From assembly GCA_030621685.1 (NCBI GenBank), contig JAUXHF010000141.1, forward strand, positions 1-5,506: 5,506 bases of DNA, in the 5' to 3' direction. Both the position numbers and the translations under genes were made by a program. This document shows positions 5,261 to 5,506 of the stretch, piece after piece. A model generated the notes under the pieces. The model ran no database searches. It saw nothing but the letters and a program-made list of their open reading frames with translations, and was not told the origin of the DNA. The first letter of the stretch is position 1. Each line of letters begins with the position of its first letter. Origin of the DNA: Spirochaetota bacterium. GTDB lineage: Bacteria; Spirochaetota; UBA12135; COTS27.

Positions 5261-5506
5261 GTGAGTCTAAAAAGAAAAGCAATCAAGGTCGTTGAAGCAG
5301 CCTTAGGATCAAAACGTGGCGATGAAATGCTTTATGCGCGTCGTTCTAAACTTATTGTGGGCCTAGGCAATCCAGGAGAGCAGTTTAAAGAGAGTAGACA
5401 TAATGTTGGTTTTCGAGGAATTGATTACTTTGCTGAAAAATTTTCAATAAACTTAATACCAAATAAAAAAAAAACTATTATTGGCCATGCTAAGCACAGG
5501 TTCTTT
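5261..5506 (+). CDS. pth: Peptidyl-tRNA hydrolase, 5' part (right edge)
   Basis: Cytosolic enzyme that cleaves peptidyl-tRNA released from stalled ribosomes so that the tRNA can be recycled. Only the first 82 codons are in the window. Seen: KLIVGLGNPGEQF at 30-42 and SRHNVGF at 45-51, the two N-terminal signatures of the family. Asn37 and His47 are spaced like Asn10 and the catalytic His20 of the E. coli enzyme. The GTG start is chosen because of the TAAGGAG 8 bases upstream. It adds about 27 mostly basic residues (SLKRKAIKVVEAALG onward) before the usual N terminus, which is unusual for Pth. A run of ten A bases (5465-5474) encodes Lys codons. The frame is open to the edge; the remaining active-site residues lie beyond it. 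The gene follows rplY, as in many bacteria. Confidence 0.93.
   Translation, partial: MSLKRKAIKVVEAALGSKRGDEMLYARRSKLIVGLGNPGEQFKESRHNVGFRGIDYFAEKFSINLIPNKKKTIIGHAKHRFF

Noticed and set aside
5217..5264. Fifteen-codon open frame overlapping the pth start
   Set aside because: It has no Shine-Dalgarno sequence of its own and begins inside the inverted repeat. It is too short to support as a gene, though the overlap is noted with the pth upstream region.

Overview
The window holds four complete protein genes, one tRNA gene and the 5' end of a fifth protein gene, in two divergent blocks. The minus strand carries leuC then leuD, the two subunits of isopropylmalate isomerase. The plus strand carries ispE, a glutamine tRNA (UUG), rplY (L25/CTC ribosomal protein) and the start of pth, which runs off the right edge. 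The order ispE, tRNA-Gln, rplY, pth is a trimmed form of a neighbourhood seen in several phyla: prs sits between the tRNA and rplY in gammaproteobacteria, and spoVG lies before rplY and pth in spirochaetes such as Borrelia. The host is bacterial and AT-leaning, makes isoprenoids by the MEP pathway, and has a long CTC-type L25. My best guess is a spirochaete of the Treponema type. That is inference from gene order and protein style, not from a search.

Layout: 1-147, nothing assignable. 148-852, leuD (-). 931-2343, leuC (-). 2344-2671, a divergent intergenic region with a good sigma70-like promoter for leuC and two different 12-bp tandem arrays, one of them in the predicted leuC leader. 2672-3997, ispE (+), unusually long. 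4076-4147, tRNA-Gln. 4267-4932, rplY. 4933-5260, an intergenic region with a third array of about 12 bp and, near its end, a 7-bp-arm inverted repeat and a strong ribosome binding site. 5261-5506, pth, partial.

Functionally, LeuC and LeuD form the [4Fe-4S] enzyme of leucine synthesis. IspE is the ATP-dependent kinase of the MEP pathway. The tRNA, L25 and Pth belong to translation; Pth recycles peptidyl-tRNA.

The most unusual signal is short tandem duplication. All three intergenic arrays have a period near 12 bp. Read towards the gene that follows each, they share a core close to RWATWTYAGC. Inside ispE, in-frame 9-bp and 15-bp tandem repeats coincide with extra segments of the protein, including one exactly where the normally conserved DGYH substrate-binding motif should be. 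I see no CRISPR array, transposase, toxin-antitoxin pair or other defence-like module.
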